From Natronococcus sp. CG52 (GTDB lineage Archaea; Halobacteriota; Halobacteria; Halobacteriales; Natrialbaceae): 64,000 nt of DNA. The stretch is taken from assembly GCF_023913515.1 (NCBI RefSeq), contig NZ_CP099391.1, forward strand, positions 2,418,001 through 2,482,000. The letters run 5' to 3'. The number at the start of each line of letters is the position of its first letter. Position 1 is the stretch's first letter. Below are positions 15,977 to 25,028 of this stretch, piece after piece. The position numbers were made by a program, and so were the translations under genes. The notes under the pieces are model-generated. The model saw nothing but the letters and a program-made list of their open reading frames with translations. It had not been told where the DNA came from and made no database searches.

Positions 15977-17317
15977 ATGCGATTGCTCCAGGTGCTCGTT
16001 CCCGGCGAGAAACGGGACGAAGCACTGCGAGTGCTCGACGACGAGCAACTCGACTACGTCCGGACCAACGAGTGCAGCAACGAGGCCGACGCCGAACTCA
16101 TCACGATCCCGGTTCCGACCCAGGCCGTCGAACACGTGCTGACGTCGCTTCGAGAGACCGGTATCGAAGACGAGTTCATCGTCGTCTCGTCGATCGAAAC
16201 CGCACGTACGCCGCGGATCGCGGAACTCGAAGAGCGGTTCGTCAACGGCCGCGAGGAAGACGATAGCATCTCTCGTGCAGAGATCCGGAGCAAGGCGTTG
16301 AATATGACTCCAGGACGGGTCACCTACTACGTGATGACCCTGCTGAGCGCGATCGTGGCGACGGCGGGGCTGTTGCTCGATTCGCCCGCGATCGTCGTCG
16401 GATCGATGGTTATCGCGCCACAGATCAGCGCGGCGCTGACCGGGACCGTCGGCCTCGTTCTCGACGATCGCCGGATGTTCTTCGACGGCGTCTTCTCGAT
16501 GGTCGCCGGACTCGTCGTCGCCATGCTCGGCGCGTTCGCGTTCGCCTGGTTGGTTCGGTCGGGCGGGTTCGTTCCGGGCATCATCGACATTACGGCGATC
16601 GAACAGGTGCAAAACCGGATTTCACCGGGGCTGCTCGCACTCCTTGTCGGCGTCTGTGCCGGCGCTGCGGGCGCGTTCGGTCTCGCGACGGCGATCCCGG
16701 TCTCGCTGGTCGGCGTGATGATCGCCGCCGCGCTCATTCCGGCGGCTGCGGCGGTCGGTATCGGCATCGCCTGGGGAGACGTCGGCGTCACACTCGGCGC
16801 GTTCGTCCTAGTCGCGGTCAACGCCACGTCGATCCTGCTCGCCGGCCTCGCCGTCTTCTGGTATCTCGGCTACCGACCCAAGGAGTGGAACCCCGGAAAC
16901 CTCCGGGCGAATCTTACCAAGGACCGACTCGGCGCGGTCGCCGTCATGATCCTCGTCAGTGTGGTCGTCCTGGCCGGCGCCGGACTCGTCCTCGGACAGC
17001 ACGTCGCCTTCGAGAACGAGGTCAACGACGAGGTCAGGTCGGTGCTCGACGACGACACCCACGAGGAGATCGAGCTGGTCGAACTCCAGACGGAGTTCTA
17101 CGACGGCGGACTGGTCGCCGACGAAACGAAGGTAACGATAGTCGTTCGCCGCCCGGCAGACGCGCCGTATCCGGAGCTCGCCTCGATCCTGGAGCGGTCC
17201 ATCGAGGACCGGACCGGCCACGACGTTACCGTCTCCCTCGAGTTCGTTGAGGGGGCGGCTGCGGACGAACAGACGGCGCTGTACGCCCGACCGGTGTCGA
17301 GAACGCAAGGGGTTTAG
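15977..17317 (+). CDS. DUF389 (TIGR00341-type) integral membrane protein
   Basis: A 446-aa protein from ATG 15977. A soluble N-terminal domain of about 100 residues (MRLLQVLVPGEKRDEALRVL) is followed by a membrane domain with around eight hydrophobic segments between residues 110 and 340. The diagnostic DUF389 signature DSPAIVVGSMVIAPQISAAL is present. The C-terminal 90 residues are soluble again and probably face outside or form a BON-like fold. The family is widespread in haloarchaea; function unknown, possibly transport. Confidence 0.9.
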   Translation: MRLLQVLVPGEKRDEALRVLDDEQLDYVRTNECSNEADAELITIPVPTQAVEHVLTSLRETGIEDEFIVVSSIETARTPRIAELEERFVNGREEDDSISRAEIRSKALNMTPGRVTYYVMTLLSAIVATAGLLLDSPAIVVGSMVIAPQISAALTGTVGLVLDDRRMFFDGVFSMVAGLVVAMLGAFAFAWLVRSGGFVPGIIDITAIEQVQNRISPGLLALLVGVCAGAAGAFGLATAIPVSLVGVMIAAALIPAAAAVGIGIAWGDVGVTLGAFVLVAVNATSILLAGLAVFWYLGYRPKEWNPGNLRANLTKDRLGAVAVMILVSVVVLAGAGLVLGQHVAFENEVNDEVRSVLDDDTHEEIELVELQTEFYDGGLVADETKVTIVVRRPADAPYPELASILERSIEDRTGHDVTVSLEFVEGAAADEQTALYARPVSRTQGV

Positions 17318-17340
17318 GCGCAGTTTCCTAACAAAGGGGT

Positions 17341-18711
17341 ATGAGCGAACAGCCCCGCGTCGAGATCTATACCAAGGAGGAGTGCCCCTATTGTGAGAAA
17401 GCGAAGGACCTCTTCGACAACAAAGGGGTTGCATACGAGACGTACAACGTAACCGGCGACGACGACCTGTTCGAGGAGATGATCGAGCGGGCCGACGGCC
17501 GCAAGACCGCTCCCGAGGTGTTCATCGACGACGAACTGATCGGCGGCTGGGACGACACCAGCGCGCTCGAGGAAACGGGCGAACTCGACGAGAGGCTGGG
17601 CATCGCCACCGACGGCGGCGAGGAGGTCGAACACCGGAAGCTGATCATCGCCGGCACCGGTATCGCCGGGCTTACCGCGGCGATCTACGCCGGCCGCGGT
17701 GACAACGAGCCGCTGGTCATCGAGGGCGACGAACCCGGCGGCCAGTTGACGCTGACGACCGACGTCGCGAACTACCCCGGCTTCCCCGAGGGGATCAGCG
17801 GTCCCGAACTCGTAAACAACATGAAAGAGCAGGCCAAGCAGTTCGGGGCCGAACTCGAGAACGGTATCGTCGACTCCGTCGAGCGCGTCGACCCAGGCTC
17901 GACCGCAACCCGGAACCCGACGGGTTCGGGTGACGCCGACTCCCACCTGTTCCGCGTCGAACTGACGAACGGCGACGTCTACACCGCCGACGCCATCATC
18001 GCCGCCTCGGGCGCGAGCGCCCGCACGCTCGGCATCCCCGGCGAGGACGAGCTGATGGGCTACGGGCTCTCGACGTGTGCGACCTGTGACGGCGCGTTCT
18101 TCCGCGACGAGGACATGCTCGTCGTCGGCGGCGGCGACGCCGCCATGGAGGAGGCGACCTTCCTCACGAAGTTCGCCGACACCGTCTACATCGCCCACCG
18201 GCGCGAGGAGTTCCGCGCCGAACAGTACTGGATCGACCGCGTCCACGAGAAGGTCGAAGCGGGCGAGATCGAGATCATGAAGAACACCGAACTGACCGAG
18301 ATCCACGGCTCCCAGGCGGAGGGCGTCGACCACGTCACGCTGGTCGAGAACGATCAGGGCCACCCCACCGACCGGCTCGACGACCCCGAGACCAACGAGT
18401 TCGAGTTCGACGTCGGCGCCGTCTTCTTCGCCATCGGCCACACGCCGAACACCGACTACCTCGAGGGCACCGGCGTCACGATGGACGCCGAGGGCTACCT
18501 CCGCACCCAGGGCGGCGACGGCGGCGGCCAGACCGAGACCGACGTCCCCGGCATCTTCGGCGCCGGCGACGTCGTCGACTACCACTACCAGCAAGCCGTC
18601 ACGGCCGCCGGGATGGGGTCGAAGGCCGCCCTCGACGTCGACGAGTACCTCGAGGATCTGGAGCGAGCCGACTCGAGCGCCGAAACCGAGGCGGCCGCGG
18701 CGGACGACTAA
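17341..18711 (+). CDS. Glutaredoxin - thioredoxin reductase fusion protein
   Basis: A 456-aa two-domain oxidoreductase. Residues 1-80 are a glutaredoxin with the redox pair Cys15/Cys18 in CPYC and the TAPEVFIDDELIGGWDD cis-Pro segment. Residues 95-440 are an FAD/NAD(P)H thioredoxin reductase with IIAGTGIAGLTAAIYAGRG, the redox pair Cys246/Cys249 in CATC, VVGGGDAAMEEA and GIFGAGDVVD. The fusion would let electrons pass from NAD(P)H through FAD and CATC to an attached CPYC acceptor. A linker insertion near residues 195-205 is Gly/Thr/Asn-rich. It starts 23 bases after the DUF389 gene and may be cotranscribed. Confidence 0.93.
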   Translation: MSEQPRVEIYTKEECPYCEKAKDLFDNKGVAYETYNVTGDDDLFEEMIERADGRKTAPEVFIDDELIGGWDDTSALEETGELDERLGIATDGGEEVEHRKLIIAGTGIAGLTAAIYAGRGDNEPLVIEGDEPGGQLTLTTDVANYPGFPEGISGPELVNNMKEQAKQFGAELENGIVDSVERVDPGSTATRNPTGSGDADSHLFRVELTNGDVYTADAIIAASGASARTLGIPGEDELMGYGLSTCATCDGAFFRDEDMLVVGGGDAAMEEATFLTKFADTVYIAHRREEFRAEQYWIDRVHEKVEAGEIEIMKNTELTEIHGSQAEGVDHVTLVENDQGHPTDRLDDPETNEFEFDVGAVFFAIGHTPNTDYLEGTGVTMDAEGYLRTQGGDGGGQTETDVPGIFGAGDVVDYHYQQAVTAAGMGSKAALDVDEYLEDLERADSSAETEAAAADD

Positions 18712-18742
18712 CCGTTCTACAGGCGGAGCAGGCCGAGGCGGT

Positions 18743-18922
18743 TCACTGCGCTCGTTCTTCCCAGCGATTGGCGACCAGCGCCGCGATCACGACGCCGAAC
18801 GTGAGTCCCGACGACGCGCCGAGAAAGAGGTCGTCGAAAATCGCGACGAAGCCGACGGCGATCACGATCCCGCAGGCGAAGCCGATCGCGAGCGCTTTCG
18901 CGGTTCGTTCCCGGTCCGTCAT
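18743..18922 (-). CDS. Small two-helix membrane protein (59 aa)
   Basis: From ATG at 18922 the minus strand encodes MTDRERTAKALAIGFACGIV and continues through two hydrophobic segments (about 9-28 and 31-49) to a charged end NRWEERAQ. It is shorter than usual gene-finding limits, but base composition and clean halophile-type termini support it. It is convergent with the reductase gene and about 100 bases downstream of the HTTM gene. Function unknown. Confidence 0.65.
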   Translation of the reverse strand: MTDRERTAKALAIGFACGIVIAVGFVAIFDDLFLGASSGLTFGVVIAALVANRWEERAQ

Positions 18923-19022
18923 CGCGGTTTCGCTCCGTTGATCGGCGCGTTCTTCATCGTCGTCACGTGATCAGCGCGACGGCTTCAACTGTTCGGCTCG
19001 CGACTCGAGTTCGCGAACCGAG

Positions 19023-20591
19023 TCAACAGTCTCGCTCGATGACCGTGTAGTGATTCGGATCGTCCTCGTACTCGCCATCGATCGGGCTAGACTGGATGAG
19101 CCGGTACACCGTCACCTGCTCGACCTGCCCGTCGTGCTCCGCGTTGGCTTGCACGCACGCCCAGTCGGCGTACTCCTCGGCGACGATGTCGAGGGTGTCC
19201 TCCCGTCCGGAATCACGGACCAGGCTCATGTACTTGCGGTGGCGGAAGGTGTCGTACTCCTGGGACGCGTCCGGGGGCCGGTCCATGGTCACGTTTCCGC
19301 CCCGAAACGCGTCGACCGACTCTCCGGTTTCTAACTCGGCTTCGACGACGTACCAGCCGTACGATTCGGACGGATCCGGTGCGTACAGTCCCCACTTTTG
19401 CTGGTCGACGTGGGTGTGATCGATCTCGTCGGGAACGTCCACGCCGGCCGCGTAGCTTGCGCTGAACAAAACGATCCAGACGATAGCGAGGACGCCAGCG
19501 ACCGTCACGAGCGATCGACCGAACTCGACGGTAAACGAAGCGAGCGACTCGTAGCCGTTCCTCTGGAGGCGATCGAGCGCGCGACGTTCGACGGGGGGCC
19601 GGCCGAGCGGACCGAGCTGTGCCGCCGTCGGACGACGATCGAGCCACCGAGACGGGATCGGCCGCGCGAGCGCGTCCCAGAACGGCGCCGTGAGATACGG
19701 GATCACCGACGCGGTCAGCACGAACGGAAACAGGCCGACGGATAACGACACCAGCATCCCCGCGAACGAACCGATGTAGACGAGCGCGAAGAACGCGCGT
19801 GTCCGTCCGTCGGTCAGCAGAAGAAACGCGATCGATCCGGTCAGCAGGAGTATCCACGCCCAGTTGAACGCTTCCAGGAGCGACGGATAGGCGCTGAGGT
19901 GGTTCCCGAGGTAGACCGTCATCACGTCGTTGGCGAGCGCAATCCGGACCGCCTCTCCGGCGTACCAGGATTCACCCCCGTGTTTGAGATAGGCGTTCGA
20001 CGCGAACACGGCGAGGGGCTGGGCGAGAAGCGCGACGGTTCCGAAGCTGACCACGCTGGTTCGAGCCGAGCCGCGACGAAGGGCATCGATCGACCACCGC
20101 TCTCCTAACGGAGTCAAAAGCGCGACCAACAGCAGGACTCGCAGCAACCGGTCGCCACCGTTGAGAAGCGCCGGGTTTCGCGCGTGTAGCGAGAACACCA
20201 GTACGAGCGAGACGAATCCCACCAGCCGGGTCCGATAGCCCAGGATCAGCGCGAGGGCGAACAGTCCGGCGAGCGCGAACATGAACTGCTGAAACCACAG
20301 TTCGCCAGACGCTGCGTGGAGCGAGAGGCCGGTGTACTGACTGTACGTCGTCTCGTACGCGGCCACCGAGTGGACGCCGTTGTCGGTGTAGAACACATCG
20401 ATGTACGCTGCCCGCTGGAGCAGGTCGAACAGGATGATCGAGCCGAGCGCGATGCGGAGGGCGGCGAGGGCTCGCGTATCGATCGTGAACCGCGACCGAA
20501 CGCGCTTGCGCGCCGGCTCGAGGGCGTCCCAGAGCCGGCGGCAGCTGTCGGCGAGCGGCTGTATCCGACCGTCTCGTTGTTGCGTATCCAT
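19023..20591 (-). CDS. HTTM-domain integral membrane protein
   Basis: A 522-aa membrane protein. The N-terminal half has the HTTM (horizontally transferred transmembrane) pattern related to vitamin-K-dependent gamma-carboxylase: RIALGSIILFDLLQRA, YTDNGVHS, then ILGYRTRLVGFVSLVLVFSL followed by HARNPALLNGGDRLLRVLLL, which is the hallmark motif. Five to seven transmembrane helices are visible, then one more near residue 365, and an external C-terminal domain of about 140 residues (GLYAPDPSESYGWYVVEAEL). Catalytic activity in archaea is unproven. Confidence 0.88.
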   Translation of the reverse strand: MDTQQRDGRIQPLADSCRRLWDALEPARKRVRSRFTIDTRALAALRIALGSIILFDLLQRAAYIDVFYTDNGVHSVAAYETTYSQYTGLSLHAASGELWFQQFMFALAGLFALALILGYRTRLVGFVSLVLVFSLHARNPALLNGGDRLLRVLLLVALLTPLGERWSIDALRRGSARTSVVSFGTVALLAQPLAVFASNAYLKHGGESWYAGEAVRIALANDVMTVYLGNHLSAYPSLLEAFNWAWILLLTGSIAFLLLTDGRTRAFFALVYIGSFAGMLVSLSVGLFPFVLTASVIPYLTAPFWDALARPIPSRWLDRRPTAAQLGPLGRPPVERRALDRLQRNGYESLASFTVEFGRSLVTVAGVLAIVWIVLFSASYAAGVDVPDEIDHTHVDQQKWGLYAPDPSESYGWYVVEAELETGESVDAFRGGNVTMDRPPDASQEYDTFRHRKYMSLVRDSGREDTLDIVAEEYADWACVQANAEHDGQVEQVTVYRLIQSSPIDGEYEDDPNHYTVIERDC

Positions 20592-21052
20592 GGTTCTCGC
20601 GTCCGCCTCGGCTAGAGCGACCGGTGCCGGATCGCGCGCATCCGCGGCCCGGTTGACTCCGCGTTACGTTGCTGGAGGGCGACGTGATAGTCTGTGTGAA
20701 TTTCACCAGTATAAGTTTTCTGTACTGATACGTTGGGTAGACCTCGGGTGTGAACTAGTGAGGAACGTGTCGTACTCGTTCGACGCTCGAACCGCTTCGG
20801 GAGGGAACGTCTCCGACGGGCGATCGCCACCAGCTCGACGTGGACTCGTGTTCGGCGGCTCGTCGTGGCGGGAACGCCGTCGCTCGGTGAGGTCCATCGT
20901 TGTACAATGCGTTTCACGAACGCGCCGTCAGCTACGGTCTCGAGGCTGTGTAAGCGCTTCGAGAACAGCGACTGCTGTCGCTGGCGGCGTAGCGTCCGAA
21001 AGAAAGGCGAAATGTCGCAAGAGCCGGACGAAGTCCGGTAGTTAGTTACCGT
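20592..21052. other. Intergenic region between HTTM and S-layer genes, with HTTM promoter
   Basis: 461 bases without a convincing gene. Toward the HTTM gene it holds a TATA-like CTTATAC on the minus strand (20709-20715) and, directly downstream of it, an inverted repeat GTGAA-T-TTCAC (20696-20706), a candidate operator. Expected leader about 90 bases. The part 20750-21050 is the 3' flank of the S-layer gene; I see no gene in it. Confidence 0.5.
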
Positions 21053-23389
21053 TTAGTTCTGGCGGCGGAGCGCCAGCATGGCGGCGGCGAGCAGCGCGAC
21101 GAGTGCGACAGCGACACCGAAGCCGGGCGTGGAGTCGTCGTCCTCGCCGTCGTCCTCGGTACCGTCGTCTTCAGCTTCGTCGTCTTCAGCGTCGTCGTCT
21201 TCAACGCCGTCGTCCTCGACGCCGTCGTCCTCGACGCCGTCATCTTCTTCGCCGTCGTCTTCAACGCCGTCATCCTCAGCCTCGACGGTCAGCGTGCCGG
21301 AGTCCGAGGCGTCGTCAACGGTAGCCGTCCACTCGATGTCACCTTCTTCGCTAGTGTCGAAGTCGTAGCTGAAGGTCTCGGACTCACCGCCCTCGAGTTC
21401 GAGATCTTCGCTGTATTCTTCGTCACCGACAGTGACTTCGAGCGTCGCGTTACCCGCTTCGTCACCGTCGTTCGTGACGGTCACGTCGAGCGTAGCGTCC
21501 TCGTCAACGTCGACTTCAGACGGTGCGTCACCGACGACGTCGAGGGCTGCTTCGCCGTCGTCAGCTTCACTGACGGCACCAGTGGCTTCAGCATCGTCAG
21601 CGTCGCCGCCAACGTCCGAGGCCGTCAGATCGAATTCGACGCCATCTTCGAGGTGGGAGAAGTCGAACGTAGCGGTCCAGTCACCGTTCTCGTCGACTTC
21701 AGCAGTCTTCTGGCTGAAGAAGGCGTGATCGCCACCCGTCTGGGCAGTCACATCGACTTCAGCACCGGATGCGAAGTTCGAGGTACCGGAGATTTCCTGG
21801 CCCTCGTCGTTCTCGAGTTCGTATTCATCTTCCGTGAACTCCACAGTACGCTCGTTCACGGTGAATGCGGTTTCGAGGTCCGCGTCTTCACTCAGGAAGT
21901 CGTTCTTGTCAGAGTCGACTTCGAACGTGAAAGTGAACTCTTCACCGTCATCAATGCGGTCATCATCGAGCAGGTTGCTCGTGTCGATGACATAGTAGAC
22001 CTGGTCGCTGTCCTGGTCGTAGATCGTGTCGTCAGGAGTGAGCTCGACTGGGTCCTGGTTCATACCAGGTTCAGTCTGCTCGAGGGTGACGTCGATACCC
22101 TGGTTGGACAGATCGTAGCCGTAGATACCGCTTGCTGCAACTTCGATCACTGCGAGGTCGCCTTCAGCAACCTCACTGTCGTCGTTGAGGTACTCGCGAA
22201 GTTCCTCAGCGTCTTCGTAGTCAGCGCCACCGTTGGCCTTCTCGACCGTTGCGCTGTCAACCGAACCTTCCTGCAGGTTCAGCGTACCACGGTCCTTCTG
22301 ATCGCCCTGCACTTCGAGGCTCGTGTCGTAGGAGCCCGTTGCGAGGACATCAGTCAGGCTTTCGTGGGTGTCAACGTCAACGACGTTGTTACCGTTGGCG
22401 GAGAGGACATCCGTATCGTCGCCAACGTCAGTTTCGTCACCGGCTGCAGCGGTGTTGAAGTAGACGGTAACCTCACCGTCGTCTTCTTCATCGTAGACAG
22501 TTGCGTTGATCATCCAACCTTCGTCCTCACCGCCGATAGTGAGGTCAGCCTCGTCCGTGTTCTCAAGGTTGATCGTGATCGCAGCAACGTCACCGAGGGT
22601 CTCGGAGACAGAGTTGTCATCGAACTGCGCGTCAACGTCACCAGCGTCGACAATTTCGATGTCATCAGATGCAGAGACACCGGTGTCTGCGCTCGTGAAG
22701 GTGAACGTGTATTCACCAGTGTCGACGTCAGTGAAGTTGCCGTTCAGGGTCTGGTCGTTTGCAACGTTCGAGATGAGGACCGTGTCATCATCGTGCTTCG
22801 TGACATCCTCTTCATCGAAGAGATCGACAAGGTCGTCACCGTTGAGGTTGTCGGCTTCAACGAGGAGGTCCTGGGTACCACGGTCGTCATCAACGTTGAT
22901 GTCGACCTCCGAACTCATGTCGGTGGCGGTGTCAGCCTGGAATTCAACGCTCAGGTCCTGTTGGAGGAGCGTGAAGGATGCGTTAGTGGCGGTGTCCGTT
23001 CCGGTTTCGGCACCGGTCGCATCGAAGGTGACCCACTTGTTGTTGTTGTTCTGAATCGCGAAGCGGTCGTACTCGTCAGCGTCCAGACTGGACGTGTCGA
23101 GGGTCGCCTCGCCGTCACGGATGTTGATCTGGGTTTCGAAGCTCGTGTCCTCGTCACCCTCAACACCGTAGACGTTCCAAGTCGCGTTCAGGCTCTGGTT
23201 AGTGGTAGTGAAGTCTAGTTCTTGTCCTGCCCAGTACGTCTGTCCGCTATCGAGGTTTTCAGTTTCGTCCTCGTGATCGGCAACAGCAGTGCCCGGAAGG
23301 GCAGCTGCCATCGCGAAAACCGAGAGGACCATAAGCGCGGCCAGGAACACTGCGCGTCCCTTTTCGCGGAATGAAGTTTCGCTTGTCAT
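21053..23389 (-). CDS. csg: S-layer-type surface glycoprotein with PGF-CTERM anchor
   Basis: A 778-aa exported protein. The Sec signal (REKGRAVFLAALMVLSVFAM, cleavage near AVA-DHED) is the haloarchaeal S-layer form. The mature part is acidic and full of beta-strand repeats, with N-glycosylation sequons such as NQS, NAT and NAS early on. A CARDB-like module (about 620-706) is followed by ten 5-residue acidic repeats of the DDGVE type, then the PGF-CTERM sorting signal from about 753 (TPGFGVAVALVALLAAAMLA) and RRQN end, where archaeosortase would cut and lipid be added. The gene probably encodes the main cell-wall protein; the gene symbol follows usage for such proteins. Confidence 0.88.
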   Translation of the reverse strand: MTSETSFREKGRAVFLAALMVLSVFAMAAALPGTAVADHEDETENLDSGQTYWAGQELDFTTTNQSLNATWNVYGVEGDEDTSFETQINIRDGEATLDTSSLDADEYDRFAIQNNNNKWVTFDATGAETGTDTATNASFTLLQQDLSVEFQADTATDMSSEVDINVDDDRGTQDLLVEADNLNGDDLVDLFDEEDVTKHDDDTVLISNVANDQTLNGNFTDVDTGEYTFTFTSADTGVSASDDIEIVDAGDVDAQFDDNSVSETLGDVAAITINLENTDEADLTIGGEDEGWMINATVYDEEDDGEVTVYFNTAAAGDETDVGDDTDVLSANGNNVVDVDTHESLTDVLATGSYDTSLEVQGDQKDRGTLNLQEGSVDSATVEKANGGADYEDAEELREYLNDDSEVAEGDLAVIEVAASGIYGYDLSNQGIDVTLEQTEPGMNQDPVELTPDDTIYDQDSDQVYYVIDTSNLLDDDRIDDGEEFTFTFEVDSDKNDFLSEDADLETAFTVNERTVEFTEDEYELENDEGQEISGTSNFASGAEVDVTAQTGGDHAFFSQKTAEVDENGDWTATFDFSHLEDGVEFDLTASDVGGDADDAEATGAVSEADDGEAALDVVGDAPSEVDVDEDATLDVTVTNDGDEAGNATLEVTVGDEEYSEDLELEGGESETFSYDFDTSEEGDIEWTATVDDASDSGTLTVEAEDDGVEDDGEEDDGVEDDGVEDDGVEDDDAEDDEAEDDGTEDDGEDDDSTPGFGVAVALVALLAAAMLALRRQN
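21136..21279 (-). repeat. 15-bp tandem repeats coding for DDGVE-type pentapeptides
   Basis: Inside the S-layer gene, about nine to ten imperfect 15-base units encode DDGVE, DDGEE, DDAE-like and related pentapeptides just before the PGF-CTERM signal. Several adjacent units are identical or differ by one or two bases. The stretch likely forms the extended spacer through the region next to the membrane. It is a coding repeat, not a CRISPR. Confidence 0.8.
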
Positions 23390-23823
23390 TTATTGTTGTC
23401 TTGTCGTTGGTTTGGTTGGTTTGCGTGCGATTCGGGTGGAAAGCGAATCAGCCATATGCCGTGTCGCAGCCGACTCGCCCCGGGTAGGGGTAACCGCTTC
23501 TTTTTGCAAGTGTGTAATAAGCTTTCTGTCTTATACCTCTCATTCTCTATAGGTAGTCAGTACCACTATCACCGCGTTTGAGCGATTCTACGCGCTGATC
23601 TACAGGTCAGTCACTGAACTTCGGAAGGTACGAATTTACTGAGTATACCGTCTCCAAATACGTATTTTTGAGAAGGAACTCGATTCTACAATCAATGAAA
23701 GAGGTCGGACATAGTTGATTCAATCCTTCACCCTTCGAAGCACAAGACAGTATCACGTCCTGACCTGACGCACGAGCGATCGAACCAGAAGAGACTTTAT
23801 TCAGTTCTTCGAACAGGTCGAAG
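23390..23823. other. Long divergent regulatory region, S-layer leader and promoter
   Basis: 434 AT-rich bases without a gene. For the S-layer gene, a TATA-like GTATAAG on the minus strand (23530-23536) would start transcription near 23504, giving a leader of about 115 bases, as is usual for highly expressed S-layer genes. Pyrimidine-rich and G/T-rich stretches (TTGGTTTGGTTGG near 23410) lie inside that leader. The part 23590-23820 serves the divergent lipoprotein gene; no clear TATA box was singled out. Confidence 0.45.
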
Positions 23824-24894
23824 ATGACACTGCACCGACGGAACCTGCTCAAGCTCACCGGCGCGACGGCAGCGGCCGCGGTCGGCACGACCGCGGGCTG
23901 TCTCGAGACGGTCGGCCTCGAGGACGGCGGCGAGGTGCCCGCCTACGCGAACTGGCTTCACCTGGACGCGGACGGAGACGTCGTCTTCGCGTACGTCGAC
24001 CGGGGGGCGCTCGAGTCGCTGGACGAACCGGACCCGGAGGAGGACGAGGACCCGGACGACTGGGGCGACGACGAGGACGCGATGATCGCCTACCCGATGC
24101 TCGGCGCGTTCGTCGGCATCATGGGCGCCGGCTTCGGCCTCTGGGGAACCGGCCTGATGGGCCTCGTACAGTCGGAGGGCGATGACGCGGACGACGAAGA
24201 CGGATCCACCGCCGGCGACTTCGAGACGAACGTCGCGGAGATCCTCTGGGTGAACGACGCGATCGTCCTCGCCGGCGAAATCGACACCGAAGAGATCGAC
24301 GCCGAACTGACCACCGTGCCGGACGACGACTTCTTCGCGAGCGAGTACGAGCGGACCGGCGAGATCGGCGACTTCGAGCGCTACGAGCCGAGCGACGAGG
24401 ACGCGATGGGCCCCGCCGTGATCGCCGTCAGCGAGGACGCGATCGTCTTCGCGGGCGACGACGAGGACGTCGACACCGAGGAGCTGATTCGCGGACCGAT
24501 CGAGGCCCGCGAGGGCGACACCGCAGCCGACGCGGAGCCCGACGTCGAGTGGCTGCTCGAGGAAGCGGGCCACGGCCAGCTCGTCTTCGGCGGCTACGTA
24601 AGCGACGGAGATGACGCCGATAACGCGAACGATCCGGCCGACGACGAGGAGGCCGCGGACGACGCGGAGTTCGACCAGTTCGAGCGGGCGACCGGCATCT
24701 GTAGCTCGCTCGACCTCGAGGACGACGGCGCCACCGGCGCGTTCGCCGCGCTCGGCGACGATCTGACGGCCGACGAGTCCGAACTCGAGGGCGCACTCGG
24801 CTCCTCGGCCGCCGAGGCGACGATCGACGTCGACGACGACCGGATCACCGCGTCCGCGACCTGGGAAGAGGACGTGACCGACGAGCAGGCCTGA
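23824..24894 (+). CDS. Tat-exported lipoprotein of unknown function
   Basis: A 356-aa protein. The N-terminus HRRNLLKLTGATAAAAVGTT followed by AGC is a twin-arginine signal with a lipobox (Cys29), so it should be lipid-anchored outside the membrane. The mature part is very acidic, with long Asp/Glu runs (about 60-80, 115-130 and 255-280) and a weakly hydrophobic AYPMLGAFVGIMGAGFGLWG segment near 90-115. No catalytic motif was recognised. Two halves (FAYVDRGALESL and LVFGGYVSDGDDA contexts) may be related folds. Divergent from the S-layer gene. Confidence 0.75.
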   Translation: MTLHRRNLLKLTGATAAAAVGTTAGCLETVGLEDGGEVPAYANWLHLDADGDVVFAYVDRGALESLDEPDPEEDEDPDDWGDDEDAMIAYPMLGAFVGIMGAGFGLWGTGLMGLVQSEGDDADDEDGSTAGDFETNVAEILWVNDAIVLAGEIDTEEIDAELTTVPDDDFFASEYERTGEIGDFERYEPSDEDAMGPAVIAVSEDAIVFAGDDEDVDTEELIRGPIEAREGDTAADAEPDVEWLLEEAGHGQLVFGGYVSDGDDADNANDPADDEEAADDAEFDQFERATGICSSLDLEDDGATGAFAALGDDLTADESELEGALGSSAAEATIDVDDDRITASATWEEDVTDEQA

Positions 24895-25028
24895 CGGACC
24901 GTTTTCGCCTCCACCTCGATTCATCTCGAGTTCGTGCTCGAGTCAGCAGTTTCGGTCCTCGTCGTGACTAGCCGCAGTCGACGGCTCGCTAGCGAGGAGG
25001 TACTGGAGAGGTGCGGAGGAGTTCGAAA

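Noticed and set aside
20592-21052. Search for a tRNA or small gene in the HTTM/S-layer gap
   Set aside because: No cloverleaf, CCA-type end or credible coding frame found by eye.
21136-21279. Short regular repeats considered as a CRISPR array
   Set aside because: Units are 15 bases with no spacers and code in frame for acidic pentapeptides.
21653-23218. 521-codon plus-strand frame inside the S-layer gene
   Set aside because: It mirrors the Asp/Glu/Val-rich S-layer codons on the other strand; no start region or motif supports it.
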